Source of the DNA: Platynereis dumerilii
Lineage: Eukaryota > Annelida > Polychaeta > Phyllodocida > Nereididae
Length of the DNA stretch: 64,000 bases
Direction of reading: 5' to 3'
Assembly (NCBI GenBank): GCA_026936325.1
Contig: JAPTHN010000003.1
Span: 46,419,511 to 46,483,510, forward strand
The notes under the pieces are model-generated. The model ran no database searches. It saw nothing but the letters and a program-made list of their open reading frames with translations, and had not been told where the DNA came from. Positions 36,690-48,689 of this stretch are shown here, one piece after another. A program made the translations under genes and the position numbers. Position 1 is the stretch's first letter; every line of letters begins with the position of its first letter.

Positions 36690-37165
36690 TGTCTGGAACA
36701 AAGTAGGGAGAAGACCACGAAGTGAACTTGGAAGTGAGAAGCAGAATTTCACTCATTAGAATGGCAAGGTGATTCCTTGATGAATTACTAAACTGCAAGT
36801 CTGGTGATCTGGAGGTTAAGTTGTAAGCCTTTCCAGCAAATTATGTGAACTTGTTGGTGTAAAAGATGAAAGCATTGACCGCCGGATCAAGGTGGTCATG
36901 TGACCTCCTTTTTGGCAATATCCAGGGTTATGACAATTAAATGTTTGCTCAAAGCTTTTACAATGGAGGTTAGCATGCAAGCCTTTCAGAAGAAATGATG
37001 AGAATTTGTTGACCAGTGTTACAGAGAAAGCCCAATCATGAGACTTGCATACCGAATTAATATTATTCTTAAATGCCAATGCAAGGACTTTGACCAGTTT
37101 ACCAAAGCTTTGACAATGCCATAAGCATTGAATGATCTTTTTTCAAAACTTAGACAATGATGGAA
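36690..37165 (-). pseudogene. Degenerate LRR-like tandem array, copy B
   Basis: Counterpart of 10,885-11,400, with the same unit landmarks (ACCAAAGCTTTGACAATG near 37,100, AAAGCTTTTACAATGG near 36,952). Minus-strand frames are again interrupted. The frame at 36,816-37,079 reads GHMTTLIRRSMLSSFTPTSS, matching MTTLIRCSMLSSLTPTSS in copy A. Confidence 0.3.
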
Positions 37166-37174
37166 GTATTGACT

Positions 37175-37462
37175 GGTTAGGCATCATGAAAAGATACACC
37201 CCTACCCTATGGGATAACGCCAACATAAAATGTTATTAGGGGTAGTGAGGGGAAAAGGCGGGGAATTTGGGGGAAAGGATGAGGTTATGTGGGGAAACGG
37301 GAGAGAGAGGGGGGAGTGGGCAGTAAATTGGGGAAGCAGGGGCAAGTTGGGGGTAGAGGGGGCAAGTTTGGGGAAGAGGAGGCAGAAGAGGGAAATTGGA
37401 GGCAAATGGGGGATAACTGATATTGTGGGAAAAAGAAAAGGGAGCTGGGGGTGTTCACTGTC
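37175..37462. other. G-rich copy-B insertion with G-quadruplex motif
   Basis: About 290 bp absent from copy A (empty site near 11,375: TATTGAATGGTTGAAG). The plus strand is almost all purine, with many runs of three to six G. At 37,330-37,373 there are five G-runs of four or more separated by 5-7 bases, a canonical G-quadruplex pattern. The open frame 37,230-37,466 is a by-product of composition. No terminal inverted repeats are seen; partial TATTG(ACT)GGTT repeats occur at both edges. Confidence 0.7.
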
Positions 37463-37559
37463 CTGAGTCCTATTGGTTGAAGTGATCTTTTCCCATAGTG
37501 TTGACTTCATTATACCAAACTCATGTCTGACTATTTACGGAGCCTTCAACACTGTCAAA

Positions 37560-37930
37560 TATTTGGGCATGTGGTCTATCTGCAGTAAACCCCAAAATAA
37601 AGTAAGACCGCCCCAGCAAGAAGGAAGAATCAGACACAAATTTACCCTTTCACACCTTTTGGTAACCTCTGAATCACTTCCTACCTTTATCTTCTTGAAA
37701 CAACCTTTTAAATTATTAAAATTAGACATCTAAACAACACCAATTCAAACTCCATCACCCTCATTGTGTTTGACTAATTTGTTGTTTTGCCCTTTGCTAA
37801 TTGCAATTACATTGGTAGCTGTCTTAATAGAGTTCTTAATATAGGCTAAGGTTGTTGTGAGGAGTCAAAGGTAGTTGTAAGGAGATTTGGGGTGGAGAAG
37901 AGAAAGGAGGGCAAAATAGGTAAACAGAGG
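37560..37930. repeat. Dispersed repeat R, copy 3
   Basis: Lies within copy B where copy A has no counterpart (A joins at about 11,460-11,520). It holds the same two landmark parts as the other copies (GAAGGAAGAATCAGACAC and GGAGTCAAAGGTAGTTGTAA). Confidence 0.65.
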
Positions 37931-38219
37931 GCTTCTTGTATGCCAGATAAATTGACTCGGCTCTTATCAATATCTCTAATAATTCTTCTTCAAATTTGTT
38001 CTATTCCAAATCGCAACATTCAGGGTCTCCATATCTGAATATCATTACGGCAACAAAGGAAAAGCAATGTGCATTATTTAAGGAATAAAATGTCTATTTT
38101 TGTTCAAATTATTCTAAAAAAAGATAGATTCATCATTATGTACACATAATTGGCTATGTTTGCTTTCAAAACGGATATGTACACCTTGGTGCAGATGATA
38201 ACTTTTCCCTGTGGTACTT

Positions 38220-38386
38220 TCTTGGTTCGTATCTTTCACAATTCCAGACCAGACTCTCTGACAGTCCAAGAATTACAACAGATCCAGGTAAAGCAAGATA
38301 GATTGTCTGGGGATTTCAAAGACATTATGGTGGGAATTGTAGAACTAGCAGAATCTAAAAAAGGCAGACGGATAGATAGAACATAA
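38220..38386 (+). other. Exon-like conserved segment, copy B
   Basis: Counterpart of 11,690-11,864 with almost the same translation (VELAESKKGRRIDRT at the end instead of GRQIDGT). The upstream context, including the TTCCAG acceptor-like site, is retained. With the A copy this similar, the pair carries little information on selection. The third copy near 63,480 is the informative one. Confidence 0.3.
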
Positions 38387-39059
38387 TTTTTTAGCTAAAA
38401 ATACAGGTAAATGAAATGATATACCTCATGGTCCTGGTCAGATTGACGTTGGCTAATTTACAAGTTAAAAGACTTGAACTGATAAATATGCAGCACATGC
38501 ACTTTGTGTTGAGCCTTCCATAAATGATATATATCGATAAAGCCCACGGCAGCCTCAGTGATGTGCCCATTGGCTGAGGATAAGAGAACATTGGGCATGG
38601 TTTCCATGCTGTAACACCCTACTGTTTTGGTGATCGCATAACTGCGCTTTTAAAAACATATTGATGAATATGATGAACCTATGCCATTTTAAACTGCTGG
38701 TGATCATTCAGGGGTTGGCAAACAGCCATTGACAGACATTTTACGAATACACGATGTGGGACAATGTGAGAAGAGGCATACAGAAGACATCCCAGCTTCT
38801 TCCCAAAGCTTGGAGCAAAGGGAGTGACATTAAGGATTCAGTCAAGACTCCTGGAGCTATCGAATTGGCAGTCCCCCATGCAGTCACATTTATAAGTTGC
38901 ACAGAGGGGTTTCCAAAGACGATTTAGATAATCGTTTTTCGCTGTACATTATAAATGCAATTTTCAGCATCACCTTAGTTTCCAGGAATTTGTAATAAGA
39001 TGTAAAATCAATGATTGATACTTGGCGGACGTAGTTATACTAAATGCTTTGTTGGGAGA

Positions 39060-40175
39060 CAATTCTTATTAGAAATAGTTACCAATCATACCTCAGCATC
39101 CCATTGTTCCATCCCCTAATGGATCTCAGGAGAAGAAATGGGCAAGCAGGAAGAATAGTCGGGTCAATACAAAACAGTCTAAACAATATTTGACCGGAAA
39201 TATTACTGAGGGTATCTGAAACAACACTCATGATAAAAAGCCAATGATACATGGTTGTAGGTTAATATCCTGGCTTTGATCAATATTTATTGGCCAAACT
39301 ATACTGATTAAATAAAGGTTTGGTAAATTCCTATGGTTCTTACAATCTTTCACTAAGTGGCAAACTGGCAAACCCTATCTTCTTCCATTGCATCTCAACA
39401 ATCCAATCAGGGGCTCATCCAGTCACTGCAGAAAAACAAGTTGACTCATGGCCCTGTTCTCAGCCCACGACACAAAACCTCATTAAACAAATCCCATCGG
39501 GTTTAAGGTCAACAAAGCAAAGCAGAGTCATGCAATCCAAGTGAGAGAATGGGGTAGACACTGTTTTGGGAAATTTGAGAGCATAAACAAGCAGTATTGA
39601 ATTTTTGGTAATTGTTAGAAATAGTTACCCATCATGCCTCAGTCTCCCATTGTCCCAACCCCTAGTGGATGACGGGAGAAAAACTGGGTTGGCAGGGAGA
39701 ATAGTCGGGTCAATACAAAACAATCCTAACAATATTTAACAGGAAATATTACTGAGAGTATCTGGGGTATTAAAGAAACAACCCCCAATGAGAAAAAGCC
39801 AATGATCCATGACATGGATGTTGGGGTAGGTCAATATCCTGGCTTGGATCAATATTTATTGGCCAAACTATACTGATTGAACAAAGGTTTGGTAAATTCC
39901 TATGGTTCTTACAATCTTTCACTAAGTGGCAAACTGGCAAACCCTATCTTCTTCCATTGCATCTCAACAATCCAATCAGGGGCTCATCCAGTCACTGCAG
40001 AAAAACAAGTTGACTCATCGCCCTGTTCTCAGCCCACGACACAAAACCTCATTAAACAAATCCCATCGGGTTCAAAGCGGAGTCATGCAATCCAAGTGAG
40101 AAAATGGAGTAGACACTGTTTTTGGAAATTTGAGAGCATAAACAAGCAGTATTGAATTTTTGGTAATTTCAAACA
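39060..40175. repeat. Two tandem ~569-bp units, copy B
   Basis: The first unit has a diverged left half (39,060-39,320) but a right half (about 39,325-39,612) essentially identical to 12,870-13,170. The second unit resembles copy A along its whole length. This suggests that the second unit, or part of the first, was copied from an A-like template by unequal crossing over or gene conversion, well after the large duplication. Confidence 0.7.
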
Positions 40176-40955
40176 ATATCTTTGCAGACCAGCAAATATT
40201 TGCATTAGTCAGACAACTGTTTTTACCAATAGTTATTATGGTGACAAATATTTTTGTTGTGCAGGAATATAATGTTTATCATTAGATGTGCAACTTGTTT
40301 CATCAATATGTCAAGACAGAACTTCCGCAAGCAAAAAAAAAAGTATTGTATAGAGAGGCAATTAAAGAAAGTTCAAATTGAGATATAAACCACAATGCAA
40401 CCAATCAAGAATCAAAACAAGGGACAAGGGAAGCAAAAAAAAAACCTTGCTGAAGAACAAGTCCATACCTCAAAGCAGTTTGACAAGCTACTTTTGGCAT
40501 CGACATCACTCTGACATGAATAAAACTCAATCTTATACAAATGAGTCTAAGTTTACAAATTGTCTCAACCTGTATTTAAAAGATACTTTCCTCATTTAAT
40601 ACTATGCAGAAAGGACTACTAAAATAGCTACTATTCAGTATCAAGGCAGAATGCCCCCATGAAAGTGTCGTTACTGCTGCCGCCTTTCCATTGTAAGGTC
40701 ATTACGGACTAAAAGGAAGCTGAACTTGATCTAGTACTGCCCTCTATGGATTAAGGTCATAAACAACAGATAAGGCTGACCATTTGGTTGCTCCCTTTTG
40801 TGGTGATGCTAACAAATTGCTGCTTATGGACTGTTATGATGCGACGTAGTAGGTTTACGGCATGGGGCCACACAATTTGCATGAAACTTTATGCAAGGGT
40901 ATTTTCCAAAAGCAAAAGTCAAAGACAAGTGCAACTTGGCATGGATTGAAAGAGT

Positions 40956-41106
40956 GCACTGTGAAACCAGCTGTGTTACTTATATGGTAGCAACGGTAAT
41001 GAATACAAAAACTTGCCATTTTACGGCAGAAAACCGTTGTTTTTTAGGCAGGTATCATTGCTGTAACGGTAACTGCCATAAAATTACAGCTGGTTTTACA
41101 GTGTGC
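40956..41106. mobile_element. Small MITE, copy B
   Basis: Counterpart of 13,939-14,090, with inverted ends GCACTGTGAAACCAGCTGTG / CAGCTGGTTTTACAGTGTGC. The arms also share the inner motif ACGGTAA (GCAACGGTAATG and its complement CNGTAACGGTAAC). About 150 bp, non-autonomous, superfamily unassigned. Confidence 0.6.
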
Positions 41107-41397
41107 TATCAACTTTCATGACCATCATTCTTATAGATTTTGGAAGAAACTGGACAACTGGTCTTACAATGAGCCATAAAGTATCTCGTCATTGATTTTA
41201 GCCATGCAGACCAAATCCTGAAAGTGTTTAATCCAACATACATGTCCTTCAGACACAAACCACAAAATCAGGAGGTCCACGCAAAATTAAAGAGGCACAT
41301 GGAGCAAGCTGAATTGGTAAAATCCAAACAAGAGATGATTTTTATGAAATTGGGCGCAACACGGATGTCCAGCCTGAAGCAATTATCATACCAGCTT

Positions 41398-41744
41398 CAG
41401 TGATGTGGACCGGACAGCGACAGGTGGTCCGATTTCTTCAAAGATGGTCTGGTCCTGGTCCGATCCAGGGGTGAGTGATCCGGTCCACACACCTTGACCG
41501 GTCCAGGGGCGGTCCAGTGACATAGCAACACTTTTTTGGGAATATTAGAGTTTTATAAGGCCAAAAAGGAGGAAAAATTGGTTTGTAGTCAAAAAGTATC
41601 AATTCTGCCCAAAGGTGGTCCGGACCGGTCCTGTCCTTTCTGGACCGGTCCAGTACTGGTATTTTTTGGCCGGTCCGGTATTTTGGCGGTCCGGGCCTAG
41701 ATCGTGTACTGGACCGGTCCAAGGCGGTCTGGTCCACATCACTA
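41398..41744. mobile_element. hAT MITE with 8-bp target duplication
   Basis: A perfect 8-bp duplication, ACCAGCTT (41,390-41,397 and 41,745-41,752), flanks inverted ends CAGTGATGTGGACC and GGTCCACATCACTA. Copy A has one ACCAGCTT at about 14,369-14,376 and no insert. The subterminal regions repeat ACCGGTCC and GGTCC many times on both sides. Length 347 bp, non-coding. An 8-bp duplication and YAG...CTR ends identify hAT. The open frames over it (41,438-41,785; 41,615-41,869) arise from the repeats. Confidence 0.9.
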
Positions 41745-42671
41745 ACCAGCTTCATCGGAAATTTTCTGCAAAGGGGCATGAACATTTACATAAGAACCCA
41801 GACTTTTGCAACACTGCCACAAGCCAAATCAAATACAAATTTCTGGTAATCAATTTCGCTTATGTTTGATCTGCAGATTTCGTACTCTCCCAAAGGCTTA
41901 TAAAAGCCAATTGGAAAATTCTCCCATATTAAAGTGTTGTCATCATCCAGACTATCATAATATGAAAGGATTTTTTAAGAAAACATCGACAATTTCTGGT
42001 GGCTATATTGCATTCATAATTGCACATGATACGAAACTTTGAAAACATTCTTTATTTTCTTGATTTTCAGCACTGTCAATATAAATTTGTTGTCTTTCAT
42101 TTCATTAAGTACGTATGTAAGGATTCATGTATGGCCACTCCGCTCATCAGCAACATATATGTACATGATCTCACAATCACCCAGGCTAATTTTGGCATCC
42201 AGGTTCCTGAGGTCTAAAGCAAAAAGCTGTTCTGTGACTCCAGTCTAACCTGGGAATCACCAACATTTGCTTCAGGCAGTCATTCCACAAATAGATTCAG
42301 GCGTGTCTATTTGAGGCCAATTTTGCCATGTTAATGCCACTGACATTCTGCTACAAATGTTGATAATGTTACCGGGTAATTCAACACGTAATGTTCCAAT
42401 CAGTGCCTACATGTTCCCATTGTATATTTTGGGAAGAGATAATTTGGCATGACATGCATGCTTTGATTGTAGGTACACATACTCTTTCTGCTCTACATGT
42501 GTAACACATAGTGACAAGTTTTGTTGATCTGACATTCACAATAAACACTACTTTGCAAATTGTTGTTGGTTTGTTCTGCCTATATTGCCTAAGATAAAGT
42601 TGATGCACTATGATCACAATGTTATCTGTGAGACATTGATGATTTGGCAAAACAGAGCTCTAAAAGCTTCA

Positions 42672-42868
42672 GTGTATTTGCAGGCTAATTGTCAAAACCA
42701 TAGGAGAGGCTGCCCAAAAAAACATCCCAAATAGTCCCAAAAATATTAAATTCACAAATTTGCTGCCGTAATGTGAATGAAAAATTGATTTTCCAAAATT
42801 TTTGGGGAGGCTACAACCCGCCCGTCTCATACACCTATGGTCAAGATCATGAATATCACCATGGCTAT
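42672..42868. other. Copy-B-specific ~195-bp insertion
   Basis: Copy A reads straight through at about 15,212-15,220. The ends share ACCATAGG in inverted orientation (AACCATAGGAGAGGCTGCCC and, complemented, ACCATAGGTGTATGAGACGG). A small degraded TIR element is possible. Confidence 0.4.
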
Positions 42869-43619
42869 GACCATTGACCAATTTTGGAGAAATAATGTCA
42901 CAAGTAACTTGTGTTTCAATTGAATTTCAGATGGAAAAAAATAGCTACTCCTTATCTAGATACTCCGTAATTCATCATTTCCCTGGGAATACCGTTTGGT
43001 TTGGAAATTGATGACCTTCAATGCCTGATCAAAAAGTTCTCCTTCACACATTAGGCCTGTGTCAGTTGTTCTGTGGATATGAAGGACGTCAATAATGTAG
43101 ACAATCTCTTGCATCTAGACACTGTGACATGGATGTCTGAGTGGTGGCTTCTGTTAACCTTGGCAAAATTAGTGACTACTGAAGCACCAAGGAACTTCTA
43201 TCAAGATGCAGACATAACAATTTGCATAAAGTAAAGAAAGAAGTATGTGCCATACAGAAGAATTGCTATGGCTCAAGTGTAGTATCCAACAGTTTGTAAC
43301 AACCCAAGGCTGAATAAGCAACATGCAGGATTGGCTATTCATATATCTTTGTATCTCTTAACATACTGTAATTGGTGTTGTTTGATTTAGTAATATTTGA
43401 GGAAATTTCACACTGAAAATAAATAATTGCCGTTACCCTGAAATAAATTATTTTGCACTAAAAATAAATAATTGCCATAACAATGATATTAATATTTTCA
43501 CATTTAGGACAACTCCAAGCCCTCCTCAACATCTAATGGTTCCCCCTCCCCTCCCTAAAATTGCAGAACCTTGACTTTTTCAGCTGCCAGACATCTGTTT
43601 AGGCTAAAATAGTTTCATT

Positions 43620-43815
43620 CTATACCTTTTCAGCCAGGTGCCAAGCTCCTTATAGCCAAGTGTCAGTGTGTCACACCGATACCTTTTTGGTGACAGATGA
43701 TGTATGAACTCACACAACCTTTTGATGTCAAAGAAACGTGTACTTGGTGGCCTGAACATGGAGTGGCATATTCCATGGATATCTGCGCCAGTGTCAAGTT
43801 CTTGACAGCTGTGTA
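43620..43815 (-). other. Exon-like module, copy B (LRR-like?)
   Basis: Counterpart of 15,985-16,190. The minus-strand frame is open from DTGADIHGICHSMFRPPSTR through KELGTWLKRYRMKLF to a stop near 43,604. Relics of an older paralogue of the same module lie at 6,205-6,345 and 33,255-33,390, giving four copies in the window in the same orientation. No splice sites are certain. Copy B lacks the LINE found at the same point in copy A. Confidence 0.3.
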
Positions 43816-43983
43816 ACACACCAGATGACTACTATATATATATAATGATAAACCTGCTATAGATAGTAGATGGTACTGTAATAATTTATTTACATCTGGT
43901 CAGTAGGAATAAGCATTAATTATTGTTGGGCAAGTTGTGAAAAAAATTATAACCATATTTTTTTAATGTAGTGGTAGGAGTGT

Positions 43984-44036
43984 TATCAACCATCATCACC
44001 GACGTGAAATAAAGTTTTATCTTATCTTATCTTTTT
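43984..44036 (+). mobile_element. ~50-bp LINE 3' stub
   Basis: CATCATCACCGACGTGAAATAAAGTTTT (given here as the run from 43,991) followed by TTATC repeats is the same 3' UTR end as the LINE at 16,190-18,398, in the opposite orientation and with a different tail unit (TTATC versus TTTAC). Copy A lacks it at the matching place (about 18,770). It is an extremely 5'-truncated insertion of that LINE family or of a SINE sharing its tail. Confidence 0.65.
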
Positions 44037-44109
44037 TATCTTGTTTTACATGTCATGGATCAAAATGTCTTCCCCAACATGATTCTGTACCCATCCAAAC
44101 ATACTTCGA

Positions 44110-44407
44110 GAATATTCACCTAAAGATGAAACAAATATTTACCAAGCATCTGCAAAGCATTTCAGGACAACACCATTTCTTCCTCTTAACATTTGCGTAG
44201 AATTTTATCTGGTTAAACATCACTGAGTGCATTTTGTTGACAAAGATACAAAAGTACTTTAGATGTCGCCACGTCTTCACACCAATTTTCCTTGCAGTGG
44301 ACGAATGACAAGTGCTTACATAATTGGACTGAAATGTTCCTTGTGAGGTCATATCCGTGTCTCTGCCACGTTATTCTGTATGACTCATAAGCAGCTTGTG
44401 AGGTCAT
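44110..44407 (-). other. Exon-like segment, copy B (death-fold-like?)
   Basis: Counterpart of 18,790-19,140, with a longer open frame: YRITWQRHGYDLTRNISVQL then CKHLSFVHCKENWCEDVATS and KVLLYLCQQNALSDV before a stop. Downstream DNA still matches copy A up to the donor-like TTTAG|GTGAAT. It lies upstream (on the minus strand) of the LRR-like module at 43,620-43,815, the same order as in copy A. That order would fit a gene with an N-terminal death fold and C-terminal LRRs, but no NACHT or other linking domain was found. Confidence 0.25.
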
Positions 44408-44439
44408 ATCCTACACTTGCAATATTATTAGGAGAAGCC

Positions 44440-45300
44440 ACTTGACATGTCACACCAACCATCAATGAAGTCACAAGTCACCCAATGTCAAATTGACACT
44501 TCATTTCAATGTATTTGATAGGGCTTGTTGTGAGTTCACTGATGGCGATTTGCAACTAAATGTAAGTATTGGTCATTCATTGATTGCAACAATAAATTCT
44601 TCAGTGTACACTTTGGGAGTGTTATCTGTCGGTGGTCACATATTTAGGTTTGGTTTTTTCTCTTAACTTATTTATTGGTAAAAATAAATAATTAGTAAAT
44701 AACTTTTGACTCCCTACATGTACTCATTACATAAATAGATTTTTCTAACATCGCTGCATACAAAGTAATAATTTATGAATAAAAGTTATTAAACTATTAG
44801 ATTACATGATGTTGTAGGGATGCCCTGAGAAACTTGAATTTTTTTTTTGCACTCTGGGTGAGATGAGATGAAATGATCTGGGCATCCGATAGATGAAAGA
44901 ATGATACCAGAATAAATAAATATCACAAAATTTTGTTAAATATATTTAGTAGCATGCATTTGTCATATTCAGAAAAAAAAGAGACAAGCAACCTAATACC
45001 ATTAATTTAGAAAAAAATAAAACCTTCAGCTTGCTATAACAGAGGACCAATAGTCCAATACTACCCCAAACATGATTGTTATAGTCCTGTATGTAATATT
45101 CGCAGGCAATCTGTTGGGAGTGTGGGGATTCATGACTTATATGTTCTAGGTGATAGCTTTAAATGATTAATTAACTAATTACTATCTTGACGTCCCACCT
45201 CTTCAATCAATCAACGCAGTTAATTAAGGGTTGCTCCTAAATCATATAACCTTAGCAGTTCTTGGCCTAAATGCTGTCAAGGCAATATATTTTATCACAT
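44440..45300. other. Highly conserved non-coding block, copy B
   Basis: Counterpart of 19,190-20,040. Differences are scattered single bases plus small indels in homopolymers, and one extra AGTGTGGGG near 45,120. No open frame of note. Confidence 0.6.
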
Positions 45301-46991
45301 GCAGCTTTGGTATTAATGAACATCTTGATATTGTTGTATTGTCCATGCTACTGATCTGAAGCTTGCAGATTATCTGATGTGCTTCAGCATAGATTGCATA
45401 ATGAAGATATGCAAGGGACTACCAATGTGAATGAATTTAATTTGTGTGCTTTTGTAACAGGTCATGCTGATATTTTATTCTATAAGATCTGCCCCCAAAA
45501 ATGATGTTGCTCAATATGATTTATAAAAAAAAAAGTTGTCCATAAACATCACATCCAAGCAAATACATGCATGTTATAGAAGATCTAAATTGCCCTTATT
45601 GAAAAATTACATAGAGTAATAGGATACCTTAAAAGTATAAAATTAATATTTCATAAAAACGACCCTTACACAGCATAACGCAGCCAAGGCACATACATGC
45701 CACGCTACAAAATATACCAAGGAACATAAAAGGCTCCATATGTTATCAAATATGACTGAGCTGCACAGAGAGTGGCTAAGCTCAAGTATCAAGCTCGCTC
45801 AGCATAAAATCAGCAAGGTCGTATCTTGTTCATTGAAGATATATTTTGATTCGCCATAAATTCCAGTATGGAAAAAACTTTAACAGCAGGGATTTCAGAC
45901 AATCTGGAAAACTCCTGGGGTAATAGTTATTTATAGTAACTTGAGGGATTAGATGTGCCATGGAGCCATTTTACCACCAGTTATTGGTCAAAAAGTAAAT
46001 TTAAAAAAAAAGGTGATTATGTGCACATCACATACCTGGTATTTTTATGCACATTGATTATCTATATTACCTTATTTGCAAAAACTAATCAAAACACAAA
46101 AGTAGTTTATTGTTTTTGTAGTAGGATGTCTTAAAAGTATGACAATAATATTTGATAAATATCACCTTAACACAGAATAACACTGCCAAAGGTATGTAAA
46201 AGCCATGATATCAAATATGACTGCACGGCACAGAGAGTGGCTAAGCTCAAGTAATAAGCATAATTCAGTATTAAATCAACATCAAATCAGCAAGAGCAAG
46301 ATGTTATTTTGTTCATATAAGATATATTTTGCTTTGCTATAACTACAGTATGAGAAACTATTTTCAGCAGAATACTGCAGCTGTTTTAGATGATCTGGAC
46401 AGCTCCTGGGTGATAAAGTTATTTATAGTAAATTGAGGGATTAGATGAACCATGGAATCATTTTACCACAACTTATTGGAGGTCCTCATGCAAAAATATC
46501 ATTAGCCTTGGATAAGTGAGGGTTGTCTGCCCACCAAAGTTGCTCGTAGAGGTAACTGTGTAATTACTGCTTATGGTGGGACATGAAAAGGTCATAGCTA
46601 TTTTGCCAGATAACATAAGAGTATGGCTGATTTTTTGACGACTGTTGTATGTCTATGCTTCAGGGTTGGAATTTTAAGTCACTGTTTTACATTATCTTTC
46701 GACAAATGTGAATGAAAGGCATTTGTCTCACCTTTCTTAAACATCTGTACAACATAATTCTCCAGCAGGGTCTGCCTTATATAAGTTCAGACCACAGCTA
46801 CTCGGTCCTCATCCCCTAAGGATGTCTCTCTATTCTGATTGACTCAGGGTTTACTTCTTTGAAAATAAAATCTTTTTTTAACTGCATTTAATGCGTTCTC
46901 TCTCTTTTAACTGTATTTATTCATCAAGGTTTTGCCTGACGCAACCGTTCCAAATGTTTTTACTGAATACAATTGTCTCTCAATCTTTTTT

Positions 46992-47742
46992 AAAACAGCC
47001 GGGGCACATTGGGACATCAATTAAAAAATCATTTTAACACTCCACGTGCAATAGATGTCACATATAAGTAGTCCGTAAGATAATATACAGCCGATTAACA
47101 CTTTGTAGTGCCAATAGTTCATAACTTTAAAGAGTTTTAAACATTTAACATAAACTGTTGTGGGTGCGGACATCTATGTAAGTAACACACAGTGCTTTGT
47201 GACAAATTTGTTCACAGAGCATGGTAATCCACTATGCCTCGATTCCCTGTGGCCCGAATACCTGTTGTGTGCTGTCCCAGGTCATTCAGTTGCCTTGGAT
47301 ACTTAAATTCTGCCATATTAAGGGTGTCCCAATGTGCCCCAAATTCACTGTCCCAATATGCGCCGATATGACTTTTAGACCAAAATGCTAATTTCTCGGA
47401 CACCAGTGAGTGTGTTTATCACGATAGCAATTCATAACTGTTCGTTACGATATATAAAATTCCAACAAGCACTGAGAAAGCCTCATTGTTCATGGTTTGT
47501 CCACAGAATGGTTCAAATTGAACCCTTCCAATGGGCCTTCCATATTTACTTTAGTAGTAGGAAAACAAACTTTTGCTCGCCATACTTCTGCATGTGGCTG
47601 TAATTTGTCTATAAAACCATTGAAACATCAGGATGTAAAATAACAAGATATGATGGCACCACCATATCCTATACCTTGCCAGGATCCAAGAAAACCCCAC
47701 CGTCCCACAGTGCCCCACGTCCCAATGTGCCCCCGTTCCCCC
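46992..47742. mobile_element. Left-truncated TA-flanked GGGGG element
   Basis: Matches 61,712-62,461 almost base for base and ends CAATGTGCCCCCGTTCCCCC|TA. Copy A keeps the empty site TACCTTACA at about 21,946, supporting a TA target. The left ~205 bp of the full element are missing, and the break falls inside the loop of the hairpin seen at 61,691-61,735. Non-coding. Confidence 0.75.
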
Positions 47743-47970
47743 TACCTTACAGTCAAAGCCCATAAAGCCAATTGCCCACATGGAGCACTTTGAATCCCCA
47801 AATTTTGTTTTGTAGTTTGGATATGCAGATTTTTTGATGTTGAAAATTTCAGAAGCTGTATTGGTACATATGAGTAATCATACTTTTTGGAAACTCTTTG
47901 TTACAACATCAAAGGTATTTTTGTGACAATCTAGGGAACTACAGTAACTGTACAACTTAGCTGACACGTA

Positions 47971-48681
47971 GCAATAATATTATGGGTTCATGGCTTATGA
48001 TTCCCACAGGCTGGGCTGCGGCAGGTATTGCCCAAGGCCTTCACGCTGTTAGTGTATGGGGATTTAAATCTGCAACCTTGTCGATCACTTTTAATGCAAA
48101 CGGTTCTATATATAAAGAAGCCACAGCCGAAAAAAGTTCTATGTTTCTTTAGGGTTCAATTGAATTGTAAAGGCTCAATAATTGGGGGGAAGGCCCTATG
48201 ATAGGACCCTCTGCTCACAACTTGAGAGGGGTTCCATTGTGGGAGTTCAGTGCAGCTGGATTATCTAAATGTTGTTTAGTTTGCTGTGGGAACCTTTTAA
48301 AGTTGAGCAATAAATCATTTAGGGTTCCTTATTTTATGCCAGTTTATAGAACCCTTAAAGGTTCAATATAAAACCTTTTTGTTAAGAGAAATTGCTGGCA
48401 ACCCCCTTACTGGCAAACACCTTAACCTGGAGATTTTTTCGCAACGGAGATTTGCCCATTGGGCTGTAACTGTGTTATCTAATTTTGATGAAAATTGAGC
48501 AAAATCAGCCAGACTGTCCGATATTTTGACACTGAATCCTTCAAACTCTGGGTGTAATTGCCTGAGCAACTACCCTGGATCCAAATATGTGACTGTGAGA
48601 AGACAGTAACAGTCCTATATTTTTTAAGGACAAGTCAAAATACGTTGTTTGCCACACGTAACATTACACTTTTGCAGTCAT
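47971..48681. other. Copy-B-specific segment left of the hAT element
   Basis: Copy A joins GTAACTGTAC to GTGTCTAAAAGG (about 22,768), while B has ~3.6 kb here, of which the right 2.9 kb is the hAT element. This left part has inverted GGTTC/GAACC motifs (AGGGTTCAATTG near 48,150; GAACCCTTAAAGGTTC near 48,351), which suggests a decayed MITE. No coding frame is recognised. Confidence 0.4.
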
Positions 48682-48689
48682 GTGCATAA

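Noticed and set aside
37202-37510. ORFs over the G-rich block (Gly/Arg-rich on plus, Pro/Leu-rich on minus)
   Set aside because: Explained by the purine-rich composition; absent from copy A.
41438-41869. ORFs over the 347-bp hAT MITE
   Set aside because: By-products of repeated CCGGTCC motifs; they cross the element border into unrelated DNA.
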